Assembly (NCBI GenBank): GCA_003487005.1
Contig: DNFG01000135.1
Span: 1 to 8,210 of the forward strand
Reading direction: 5' to 3'
Origin: Bryobacterales bacterium
GTDB taxonomy: Bacteria; Acidobacteriota; Terriglobia; Bryobacterales; Bryobacteraceae
Length of the DNA: 8,210 bases
The notes under the pieces are model-generated. The model was given only the letters and a program-made list of their open reading frames with translations. It was not told where the DNA came from and did not search any database. A program made the position numbers and the translations under genes. Position 1 is the first letter of the stretch. Each line of letters starts with the position of its first letter. This document shows positions 1 through 5,408 of this stretch, piece after piece.

Positions 1-426
1 CCCCCCCCGCCCCCCCGCCCCTCCGCCCCCGATGGACCCAAACAACCCGTCGGCCGCCTGCGCAACGTCACCCTCTCCGGCATCCGCGCCCGCGCCTGCG
101 GCCCCGTCGGCTGCGCCTTCGCCGGACTCCCCGGCCACCCCCTCGAAAACATCAGCCTGAGCGACATCCGCCTCGAATTCGTGGGCGGCGGCACCGAAGA
201 AGACGCCCGCCGCGCCATCCCCGAAAAGCGCGACGGCTACCCCGAATTCCAGATGTTCGGCAAACTCTCCGCCTTCGGCCTCTTCCTCCGCCACGCCCGC
301 AATCTCCGCCTCCGCGACATCGAACTCGTCACCGAAAAACCCGACGCCCGCCCGCCGGTCGTCGCCATCGATGTCGAAGGGCTGAAAGCCGAAAACGCGC
401 CGCCCATCGTCCGGGTCCCGGCGTGA
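1..426 (+). CDS. GH28-like right-handed beta-helix glycosidase, C-terminal part (5' end outside window)
   Basis: The frame is open from base 1 to the TGA at 424-426 and gives 141 residues without a start, so this is the tail of a longer gene. The repeating pattern RNVTLSGIRA, ENISLSDIRLEF and RNLRLRDIELV marks successive coils of a right-handed beta-helix. The segment GLPGHPLENISL, then GGGTEEDA, IPEKRDGYPE and MFGKLSAFGLFLRHARN follows the C-terminal half of bacterial GH28 (polygalacturonase-type) proteins as I know them. Such enzymes hydrolyse pectic or related polysaccharides, usually outside the cytoplasm. The catalytic Asp residues lie upstream and cannot be checked, so substrate is unknown. 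The first 30 bases are almost pure C and encode a proline-rich stretch just before the first visible coil, probably a loop. The gene ends 46 bases before the hicB start chosen here and shows no functional link to it. Confidence 0.8.
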   Translation, partial: PPPPPRPSAPDGPKQPVGRLRNVTLSGIRARACGPVGCAFAGLPGHPLENISLSDIRLEFVGGGTEEDARRAIPEKRDGYPEFQMFGKLSAFGLFLRHARNLRLRDIELVTEKPDARPPVVAIDVEGLKAENAPPIVRVPA

Positions 427-472
427 CCTGACGTTGAGATAGCGATCCCCCTTGCGTGATTTAGGCCATACA

Positions 473-736
473 ATGAGGGTAATGGCACGGCAAAGGGCGA
501 AGAGTTATTCCTGGTCGGTCTTCTATGAGCAAGCCCCCGAGGGAGGCTATGTGGCCTCCGTGCCGGCGCTGCCGGGGTGCCACACCCAGGGCGACACCAT
601 CGAAGAAGCCGAACAGAATATCAAGGAAGCGATTGCCCTCTACCTGGAGAGCCTCGCCGCGCACGGGGAACCGATTCCCAGGGAGGGGCGATCCCTGCAG
701 GGCAAGGTAACCGTGCCCATAGCTATCCCCGCTTGA
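473..736 (+). CDS. hicB: HicB-family antitoxin
   Basis: The product is 87 residues with a compact HicB fold. The pattern YSWSVFYEQAPEGGYVASVP (residues 12-31), then ALPGCHTQGDTIEEAEQNI, EAIALYLESL and GEPIP, is the family signature. HicB antitoxins bind and block the mRNA-cleaving toxin HicA; many also bind their own promoter. This one ends at VPIAIPA and has no room for an extra DNA-binding domain. The start is uncertain: ATG 473 and ATG 482 are both in frame, as is TTG 452. None has a well-spaced ribosome site; GAGGG at 475-479 is too close to 482. A TACAAT at 469-474, if a -10 box, would favour 482. The usual partner hicA should follow within a few bases, but only degraded hicA-like sequence is found there, so this may be an orphan antitoxin. 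Confidence 0.85.
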   Translation: MRVMARQRAKSYSWSVFYEQAPEGGYVASVPALPGCHTQGDTIEEAEQNIKEAIALYLESLAAHGEPIPREGRSLQGKVTVPIAIPA

Positions 737-739
737 CCC

Positions 740-919
740 ATGGCCAAATTGCCCTCACTGACTGCGCGGGTACCGATTGAGCAAGCTCCGGGTACTTTCC
801 GGATTCGAGATCTGTCGCATACGCTCTCTCGAAGCCGACCTTTCCCTTTTGGCCTACGGTACCTGGGTAGAACGCTGCGGCGTGGGTGCTTTCGGACCAG
901 CGGGACCGAATTTGATTGA
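740..919 (+). pseudogene. Remains of hicA toxin gene(s) behind hicB
   Basis: An ATG three bases after the hicB stop opens a 59-codon frame starting MAKLPSLTAR, which is how HicA toxins of hicB-hicA pairs commonly begin. After residue 10 the match stops. The conserved GF...RQ.GSH core with the catalytic His is absent; a short VPIEQAPGTFRIRDL segment could be a shrunken C-terminal part, but this is weak. A second hicA-like start lies in another frame at 777 (TTG): LSKLRVLSGFEICRI. This closely follows another HicA subgroup (K-L-R-V-L-S-G-x-E-x-C-x-I) and then also breaks off, at about 821. The simplest reading is one or two hicA genes broken by deletion or recombination. As the 59-residue ORF lacks the active-site motif, I do not expect RNase activity. 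Family resemblance is from memory, not from a search. Confidence 0.5.
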
Positions 920-944
920 CAGACAAAATGATGATATCTATTCT
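916..944 (+). promoter_or_regulatory. Sigma-70-type promoter for the exported protein at 964
   Basis: TTGACA at 916-921 is a perfect -35 box. TATTCT at 939-944 matches four of six -10 positions, and the spacer is exactly 17 bases. Transcription would start near 951, giving a leader of about 13 bases with the ribosome site AGGAGA (951-956) at its very 5' end. The promoter covers the upstream in-frame TTG 916 and ATGs 928 and 931, which supports ATG 964 as the real start. Confidence 0.5.
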
Positions 945-963
945 GGGCTCAGGAGACCGAGAG

Positions 964-1365
964 ATGCGTGGATTCACCTTAGCCCTGCTCCTGCTTACGA
1001 CACTCGCCGTCGCTGCCGAGAAGAAGTTCTCAAAGTTCGTCATCGATACCAATGTGCTCGCTGTCGGCGAGGTCTCGCACATTCAGTTATCTGGCGCCCT
1101 GCAACCCGTCACGATCGCTCTACGCCCCGAGGTCAGCCGGGAGGAACTTCACGCGGGCATTGGATCCGGCCCTCTCCCCATTCAAACAAACACGACCCTG
1201 GACGACAGAGGCATCCTGCGACTTGAGGTGAAGGCACTCAAGCCGTTTCGCGGGAACCTCGTCATTCGCGACGCCGAAGGCCGGACGGCCGACTTCAATT
1301 TCTATATCGGTGACGAAAAGCTCTTGCGAGACATGCGCGGTTTAGCCGGGGCGAAAACGAAATGA
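964..1365 (+). CDS. Small exported protein of unknown function
   Basis: The product is 133 residues. Start ATG 964 is chosen because AGGAGA at 951-956 sits 7 bases upstream and because the protein then begins with a clean signal peptide: MR, a hydrophobic core GFTLALLLLTTLAVA, and a cleavage site around AVAA-EKK (near residue 18). The mature part (about 115 residues) alternates polar and hydrophobic residues as in short beta-strands, for example HIQLSGALQPVTIALRP, GILRLEVKAL and GNLVIRDAEGRTADFNFYIGD. It has no cysteines, so no disulfides and no lipobox. It looks like a small beta-sandwich domain, perhaps periplasmic, but I do not recognise a family. It has its own promoter, lies between hicA remains and vapC, and converges on vapC with a 35-base gap. 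No functional link to the toxin-antitoxin genes is visible. Confidence 0.7.
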   Translation: MRGFTLALLLLTTLAVAAEKKFSKFVIDTNVLAVGEVSHIQLSGALQPVTIALRPEVSREELHAGIGSGPLPIQTNTTLDDRGILRLEVKALKPFRGNLVIRDAEGRTADFNFYIGDEKLLRDMRGLAGAKTK

Positions 1366-1400
1366 GCGCGCACGCTCGAACGGGCTGTCCCTCCCGTCGC

Positions 1401-1793
1401 TCAGCGCAATTCCTCGACCCGGTCCGCACCCGCCCGGCGTGCCCGTCTCACCAACTGCTTGTCAAACGAGACGAACCGCGCATCCCTTGGCCGGCTCAGC
1501 AGATGCAGAGCGTCCGCCAGTTCCATGCCGCGCTCCACGAGAGCCAGCGCGTCCCCCACGGCCGTGCTGTCCTCGATCTGCACGTTCTCAACGCTCAGCA
1601 ACCTGCTGAGTGCACGGGCCACTTCCACGTCTGTTAATCCAAAGAGACTGCATAGAACCCAGTTGGTCTCCAGAATCACGGTCTTCGGAATCCAGACGGC
1701 CTCACTGGCAAAAAGCGCGCGTGCTGCACGGGATTGGTCCGGATCGTCGTCCACGAGAAACCGGACCAGGACGTTAGTATCGACCGCTACCAT
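1401..1793 (-). CDS. vapC: PIN-domain ribonuclease toxin, VapC family
   Basis: The product is 130 residues, the normal size for VapC. The acidic residues that hold the metal ion in PIN-domain RNases are all visible: D5 in VAVDTNVLVRFL, E42 in VILETNWVL, D94 in ELADALHL and D111 in FVSFDKQL. The toxin therefore looks intact. VapC proteins cut specific RNAs, often initiator tRNA or rRNA, and are neutralised by the protein encoded just upstream. The ATG at 1791-1793 lies inside the end of vapB, overlapping it by 20 bases in another frame, which implies translational coupling and later synthesis of toxin than antitoxin. Which RNA it cuts cannot be told from the sequence. Confidence 0.9.
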   Translation of the reverse strand: MVAVDTNVLVRFLVDDDPDQSRAARALFASEAVWIPKTVILETNWVLCSLFGLTDVEVARALSRLLSVENVQIEDSTAVGDALALVERGMELADALHLLSRPRDARFVSFDKQLVRRARRAGADRVEELR

Positions 1794-2046
1794 GCCTGCG
1801 CCGGACCTGCTGCTCGATAGCCTTCCTGGTGTCCAGTTCCGTCTTCCCTCTCCCTTTCACTGCGTAGTGGAGGCAACCGGCAACCTCCTCCACGCTGGTG
1901 GGTCGGATTGCTTTCCGCGGCCGGAGCAGCACGCCATCCGCAGTCTCCTCCACCACAAATTCCACCCCGGGGCCCCAGGAACGGGAGTCCCGAATCCGCT
2001 TGGGCAGAATCACCTGACCTTTTGTGGATAGCCGTGTCGTTTCCAT
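1774..2046 (-). CDS. vapB: AbrB/SpoVT-type antitoxin, VapB partner
   Basis: The product is 90 residues. The N-terminus METTRLSTKGQVILPKRIRD is the classic swapped-hairpin AbrB DNA-binding domain (residues 1 to about 47, ending near LLRPRKA). The C-terminal part, residues 48-90, is basic and presumably wraps the toxin. The open frame extends upstream to 2100, but ATG 2046 is chosen because it starts right at the AbrB domain and has GGAG (2055-2058 on the complementary strand) 8 bases upstream. The gene overlaps vapC by 20 bases and is transcribed first, the normal antitoxin-toxin order. AbrB-type antitoxins usually repress their own operon; a pair of GTAAGA repeats at 2049-2065 would suit that. 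Confidence 0.88.
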   Translation of the reverse strand: METTRLSTKGQVILPKRIRDSRSWGPGVEFVVEETADGVLLRPRKAIRPTSVEEVAGCLHYAVKGRGKTELDTRKAIEQQVRRRHGSGRY

Positions 2047-2048
2047 CG

Positions 2049-2070
2049 GTAAGACTCCAGTAAGATCATA
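2049..2070 (-). promoter_or_regulatory. Probable vapBC promoter with direct-repeat operator
   Basis: Read on the minus strand, TATGAT (2065-2070) matches five of six -10 positions and is preceded by TGG, giving an extended -10 element. No good -35 is seen, as is common for extended -10 promoters. On the plus strand GTAAGA occurs at 2049-2054 and again at 2060-2065, exactly 11 bases apart or one helical turn. One copy touches the -10 box and the other covers the leader next to the ribosome site. This arrangement fits an autorepression site for the AbrB-type antitoxin, but binding is inferred only. Confidence 0.4.
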
Positions 2071-2092
2071 CCATGCCGAGGCAGACCCATCC

Positions 2093-2221
2093 ATGCGCAA
2101 ATCACTGGTCAGTTTGGCTGCCTGTATTGGGATGTTCTGTTGTTACTCTTGCCGCCCGCTACCCTTGCAATGGATACAGGCGCGGAAGGACCGATCCAGA
2201 AGGACGAATAAGCCCCCCTAA
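2093..2221 (+). pseudogene. Possible broken gene start with signal peptide
   Basis: This lies in the 171 bases between vapB and the next gene. ATG 2093 opens a 42-codon frame beginning MRKSLVSLAACIGM, a plausible signal-peptide start, which then turns into a cysteine- and arginine-rich tail. If one base were added near 2133-2136, the reading would pass into LLLLLPPATLAMDTGAEG and stop at a TAA at about 2210. That gives a complete signal peptide with an ATLA cleavage motif and a mature tail of only about 13 residues. This suggests the 5' remnant of an exported-protein gene with a frameshift and a lost body. GAGG at 2078-2081 is 11 bases before the ATG. It could also be chance in GC-rich DNA. 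Confidence 0.25.
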
Positions 2222-3030
2222 TCCGCCACCCGCCGCCGCAGACTCGGCGGCCCGATGTGGATATGCGCACCCGTCGCCGCGCCCGGCACAAAGCTCCGGA
2301 AAGCGTGGTAGGGAATGTTCTCCGCTTCGAGGAACCTGCGCAGCCAGACGCCTTCCGGCTGATCCGGAGTCACCGCCACGTCCACCCGCCCGCTATGGTC
2401 GAAGCCCATCGCCCGGTGAAACGCCGTGTCGCCGTTCGCGCTCACCGGCAGCGGTGCCCCGAACTCCTTCTCGAACGCCAGAACCACCTTCCGCAGATGG
2501 TCCCGCGAGAACCGCCCCGCCCCCACGAATTTCTCGCTCACCGGCAGCATCTCGGGCTGGGTCTCTTCGATCTGCGCCGTCTCGATCTCCAGGCGCGCCA
2601 TCGCCGCGATCCCGTCCAGCAGCGCCGCCCGGCTTCGCGCCAGATCCAGCGTCGTCTCGTGCTCGCGAATCTCTTCTTCGAGGTTTCGCAGCGCCACGCG
2701 CGCCAGCAAGCCTTCGTCCACCATGTGCCGGACCTGCGCCATCCGCGCCTTCCTCCGCTCCACCCGCCGCTCCGCCGCCTCCAGCATCTGCTTCGTCTCT
2801 TCCTCGCTGATCGACTCCACCGTGATCAGCCCGTACAACGTCCGCCGGAGTACGATCTCGTCCATCAAATCGGCGGCATCGTTTTCGGCCCGCGCCACGG
2901 CGGAATTCGGCGCCACGCCCGACGCCGAAAGCTCCCGCGCCCGCGCTATATCGCCCGCCGGGGCCTGCGCCAGGGCGCTCAACGCCATCAGAGTCACTAA
3001 ACCGAAATAAAGAAAAGACTTGCTCAACAT
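2218..3030 (-). CDS. Exported coiled-coil protein with C-terminal M15/LAS-like His/Asp domain
   Basis: The product is 270 residues with the chosen start. ATG 3030 begins a standard signal peptide, MLSKSFLYFGLVTLMALSALAQ, with cleavage likely after ALA at residue 21; an in-frame ATG at 3078 would bury it. The ribosome site is unclear, since GAGG touches the ATG directly. Residues about 75-160 are rich in E, R, K and A with heptad-like spacing and should form a long helix or coiled coil. Residues 185-260 form a separate domain with FHRAMGFDHSGRVDVAV (H205, D211, H212, D217), a PEGVWLRRFLEA helix and a terminal GAHIHIG (H256, H258). The HxH end and upstream His/Asp resemble zinc sites of M15-type carboxypeptidases and LAS enzymes. 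However, the usual H-x6-D spacing is not met, so peptidase activity is unproven. Probably periplasmic; the role could be in the cell wall. Confidence 0.65.
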   Translation of the reverse strand: MLSKSFLYFGLVTLMALSALAQAPAGDIARARELSASGVAPNSAVARAENDAADLMDEIVLRRTLYGLITVESISEEETKQMLEAAERRVERRKARMAQVRHMVDEGLLARVALRNLEEEIREHETTLDLARSRAALLDGIAAMARLEIETAQIEETQPEMLPVSEKFVGAGRFSRDHLRKVVLAFEKEFGAPLPVSANGDTAFHRAMGFDHSGRVDVAVTPDQPEGVWLRRFLEAENIPYHAFRSFVPGAATGAHIHIGPPSLRRRVAD

Positions 3031-3077
3031 CCTCAGTGTAGTACGATACCGGATAAGGAGACGTTCCCTCGCACCCA
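3031..3077. promoter_or_regulatory. Compact divergent promoter region between the coiled-coil gene and rsfS
   Basis: Only 47 bases separate the two start codons, so the two promoters must overlap each other or reach into the coding ends. For rsfS, TACGAT at 3043-3048 with TTGCTC 17 bases upstream (3020-3025, inside the other gene) is a weak candidate. On the minus strand, TACACT (3036-3041) lies just before ATG 3030 and would give an almost leaderless mRNA. AAGGAG at 3055-3060 is a strong ribosome-site sequence on the plus strand, but it sits 17 bases before the rsfS TTG. These assignments are tentative. Confidence 0.3.
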
Positions 3078-3491
3078 TTGCGCACTGAACATCAAACCGG
3101 GGCAGAAGTACCAGTTCCTTCCTCCACGGACACCCCCACGTGGCTGCTCGCGCTTCGCGCGGCTGAATCCAAATTTGCTTCCGATATCCGCATTCTCGAC
3201 CTTCGCGAACTTGGCACGTTCGCGGACTTCTTCCTCATTTGCAACGGCACCAACAAGCCTCAGATCCAGGCGATCTGGGACGAAATCGCCAAACAGATGA
3301 AGATGGTTGCCGGCGAGATGCCCATCGCCGTCGAAGGCTACGAGAATGCCGAATGGATCCTCGGCGACTTCGGCGACCTCATCATCCACGTTTTCACGCC
3401 CGAAAAGCGCGATTACTACGATCTCGAACGGCTTTGGCGCCCGGCAACGGTTGTCCCCCTGCCGGAACCCGAAAAACCGTTCTCAAACTGA
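3078..3491 (+). CDS. rsfS: Ribosomal silencing factor RsfS (YbeB/Iojap family)
   Basis: The product is 137 residues. RsfS binds protein L14 of the large ribosomal subunit and prevents subunit joining when nutrients are short. The family pattern is complete: WLLALRAAESKFASDIRILDLR (residues 22-43), FADFFLICNGTN (48-59), then the C-terminal core with EGYENAEWILGDFGDLIIHVF (86-106), followed by EKRDYYDLERLW (109-120). The short proline-rich tail is common. TTG 3078 is the only usual start codon after an in-frame stop at 3054-3056; it leaves about 20 residues before the conserved domain. The best ribosome site, AAGGAG at 3055-3060, is unusually far away (17 bases), so initiation may be inefficient. 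In many bacteria rsfS follows nadD; here it instead faces pncA and overlaps its end by 9 bases. Confidence 0.92.
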   Translation: MRTEHQTGAEVPVPSSTDTPTWLLALRAAESKFASDIRILDLRELGTFADFFLICNGTNKPQIQAIWDEIAKQMKMVAGEMPIAVEGYENAEWILGDFGDLIIHVFTPEKRDYYDLERLWRPATVVPLPEPEKPFSN

Positions 3492-4070
3492 CAGCACCCG
3501 GGCCGTGTCCGTCAACACGCCGCCCGAGGCGGAGAATTCCGCCAGCATCCGCGCGGCCGCCTGATCGTCCAGGCTTTGGATGGCGTCCGTTACCAGTTCC
3601 ACGCGCGCGCCGGTCTTCAACAGGCCGAGCGCCGCGCAGCGGACACAGTACTCGGTCACCACACCATAGACGACGAATCTCTCCGCCGAAAGGTCACCCA
3701 GAAGCGCACCAAAATTCGGATTGCTGAAGCAGTCCAACTCCTGCTTCTCCACCAGCACCTGCTTCCACCCCCCGGCTACCACCCGCGCGCCCGGCGTCGA
3801 AGACAGCGTGACCCGCCCGTCGAGCAGCGTCCCGGCCGGTTTCTGCTGGCCCAGTGTCCCCGCCACGCAGTGCGCGGGCCACTGGCGGAACTCCGGGTCG
3901 TTCTCCCCGTGGGCGTCCGTCGTGGACACCACCGGGAAGCCCTGCGCGGCGGCAAAACGGTTCAATTCCACGAACAATGGGACCAGTTGCGCCGCCCCAG
4001 GCACAGAAAGCGCTCCGGAAGGGCTGAGAAAGTCCCACTGCGTGTCCACATCGACAAAGACCGTCTTCAT
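3483..4070 (-). CDS. pncA: Nicotinamidase (isochorismatase-like cysteine hydrolase)
   Basis: The product is 195 residues, normal for bacterial PncA. It converts nicotinamide to nicotinate and ammonia in NAD salvage, in the cytoplasm. The Cys-hydrolase triad is visible as D9 in VDVDTQWDF, K109 in VLVEKQELDCF and C142 in GVVTEYCVRCAALGLL. The metal ligands typical of nicotinamidases are also present: D52 and H54 in STTDAHGE, and H67 in WPAHCVAGT. Together these favour nicotinamidase over other isochorismatase-fold enzymes. The start ATG is one base after the pncB stop, and GGA about 8 bases upstream is a weak ribosome site, so translation is probably coupled to pncB. Its 3' end overlaps that of the convergent rsfS by 9 bases, leaving no room for a terminator between them. 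Confidence 0.9.
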   Translation of the reverse strand: MKTVFVDVDTQWDFLSPSGALSVPGAAQLVPLFVELNRFAAAQGFPVVSTTDAHGENDPEFRQWPAHCVAGTLGQQKPAGTLLDGRVTLSSTPGARVVAGGWKQVLVEKQELDCFSNPNFGALLGDLSAERFVVYGVVTEYCVRCAALGLLKTGARVELVTDAIQSLDDQAAARMLAEFSASGGVLTDTARVLSV

Positions 4071-4071
4071 T

Positions 4072-5403
4072 TCAGGTTCCGTTGACCCGCGCCTGCTGGC
4101 GGACCTCTTCCATCAGATGCTGCAACTCGTCACTCAGTTCAACCGGATACGCTGGATCACACTCGAAAAGGCTCTTCAGTTTCTTCGGCATCCGGTCGAG
4201 CGCCGCCCGCGCCCGCGCCCGCGCTTCAGTCGCCGAAGGCAGCGGTTGCACCAGTTTTCCGCCTAGAATCAGTGGCTTGAGCAGGGCTTCGCAATCCGGA
4301 GCCGGACACTCCCCGGCCCGGCCCAGCACGTCGTGGTGCGCGTAGCGGAACACCTGCTTGGCGCCGGGAATCGTCGCCTTTTCCTCGCTGTACTTGGCGG
4401 TGTACCGCCGTTCGCCCGCCACTTCCATCTCGACGAGTTTGTACACAGCCCCGAGGCGGGGCGCATCGGAGGAGGTTGCGAGGTCGGTGCCGACTCCGTA
4501 AGCGTCGATCGGCGCCCCGCCGGCGGCCAATTCGAGGATCTTGTACTCGTTTAAGTCCCCTGTTGCCATGATCTTGGCGTCGGGGAGGCCGGCGGCGTCG
4601 AGAATCGCCCGGACCTCGCGCGCCAGTTCCACCAGGTTGCCGCTGTCCAGGCGGACGCCCCAGAGCGGCTTTCCGAGCGACGCCGCGCGCCGCGCGCCCT
4701 CCAAAGTGTCATAGCTGTCAATCAGATACGTGGTCGCCGGCCCCAGAAGCTCCTGCAGCCGCCGGAAGGCTTCGAGTTCCGTCGGAAACGACATCACCCA
4801 CGAATGCGCGGCGGTGCCGAAGACCGGAATCCCGAAGTCTTTGCCAGCCAACGTGTTAGAGGTGCCCAGGCAGCCCCCGATGTAGGCGGCCCGGCCCGCC
4901 AGCACGCCCGCTCCGGGCGAATGAGCCCGGCGGGTGCCGAATTCGACGACGCCCCGGCCGCCGGCGGCCTCCACCATCCGGGCGGCCTTGGTGGCGATCA
5001 GGGTCTGGAAGCCCAATGTTGCCAACAGATACGTCTCGGGCAGTTGGGCTTCCATCAGGGGAGCGCGGAGCGTGAGCAGGGGTTCGCCGGCGAAAAGCGG
5101 GGTGCCTTCGGGGACGGCGAAGACGTCTCCGGTGAACCGGAACGCGCGCAGAGTGTCAAAAAAAGCCTCCGGAAGGCGCGCAAACTGCTCCAAAGTGCGC
5201 AAATAGCGCACATCTTCCTCGCTGAAGCGGAGGTTCAGCAGATAATCGACCGCCTGCGGCAGACCGGCCGCCAGGATGAAGTTCCGGTTCTCGGGCAGGC
5301 GGCGGACGAACAACTCGAACGTGGCCCGTTCGGCGGTCTTTCCGGCAAGCCAGTAGCCCGCGGCCATGGTCAATTGATACAGATCTGTCAGGAGTGCGGA
5401 CAT
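4072..5403 (-). CDS. pncB: Nicotinate phosphoribosyltransferase
   Basis: The product is 443 residues. It joins nicotinate to PRPP, using ATP, to form nicotinate mononucleotide; this is the step after the nicotinamidase encoded next. Family motifs run in order: LLTDLYQLTMAAGYW (residues 4-18), RNFILAAGL (40-48), EFGTRRAHSP (154-163), GTAAHSWVMSFP (196-207) with the His expected to be phosphorylated at 200, DSYDT (229-233), GVRLDSGN (249-256), MATGDLNEYKI (279-289) and GVGTDLATSSD (303-313). The RLDSG motif ends in Asn where many relatives have Asp. The start is 5 bases after the DUF4340 stop, with no strong ribosome site, so it probably depends on upstream translation. The size and motifs point to the shorter, human-NAPRT-like group. 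Confidence 0.95.
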   Translation of the reverse strand: MSALLTDLYQLTMAAGYWLAGKTAERATFELFVRRLPENRNFILAAGLPQAVDYLLNLRFSEEDVRYLRTLEQFARLPEAFFDTLRAFRFTGDVFAVPEGTPLFAGEPLLTLRAPLMEAQLPETYLLATLGFQTLIATKAARMVEAAGGRGVVEFGTRRAHSPGAGVLAGRAAYIGGCLGTSNTLAGKDFGIPVFGTAAHSWVMSFPTELEAFRRLQELLGPATTYLIDSYDTLEGARRAASLGKPLWGVRLDSGNLVELAREVRAILDAAGLPDAKIMATGDLNEYKILELAAGGAPIDAYGVGTDLATSSDAPRLGAVYKLVEMEVAGERRYTAKYSEEKATIPGAKQVFRYAHHDVLGRAGECPAPDCEALLKPLILGGKLVQPLPSATEARARARAALDRMPKKLKSLFECDPAYPVELSDELQHLMEEVRQQARVNGT

Positions 5404-5408
5404 CCGGT

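Noticed and set aside
777..1226. A 149-codon frame starting at TTG 777
   Set aside because: Only its first 15 residues look like a protein family (HicA). The rest is arginine/proline-rich shadow of the better supported gene at 964, so it is not called as a gene.
1364..1377. Hairpin GAGCG-CGCA-CGCTC between the secreted-protein gene and vapC
   Set aside because: The stem is only five pairs and no T run follows on either strand, so it is not called as a terminator.
1459..2031. Plus-strand 190-codon frame opposite vapBC
   Set aside because: vapB and vapC have full motifs, a classic overlap and a ribosome site on the other strand; this frame is Ser/Arg-rich without motifs.
2073..3010. Long plus-strand frames rich in Pro, Arg, Ser and His opposite the coiled-coil gene
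   Set aside because: They are low-complexity shadows of the minus-strand gene, which has a signal peptide and a coherent domain layout.
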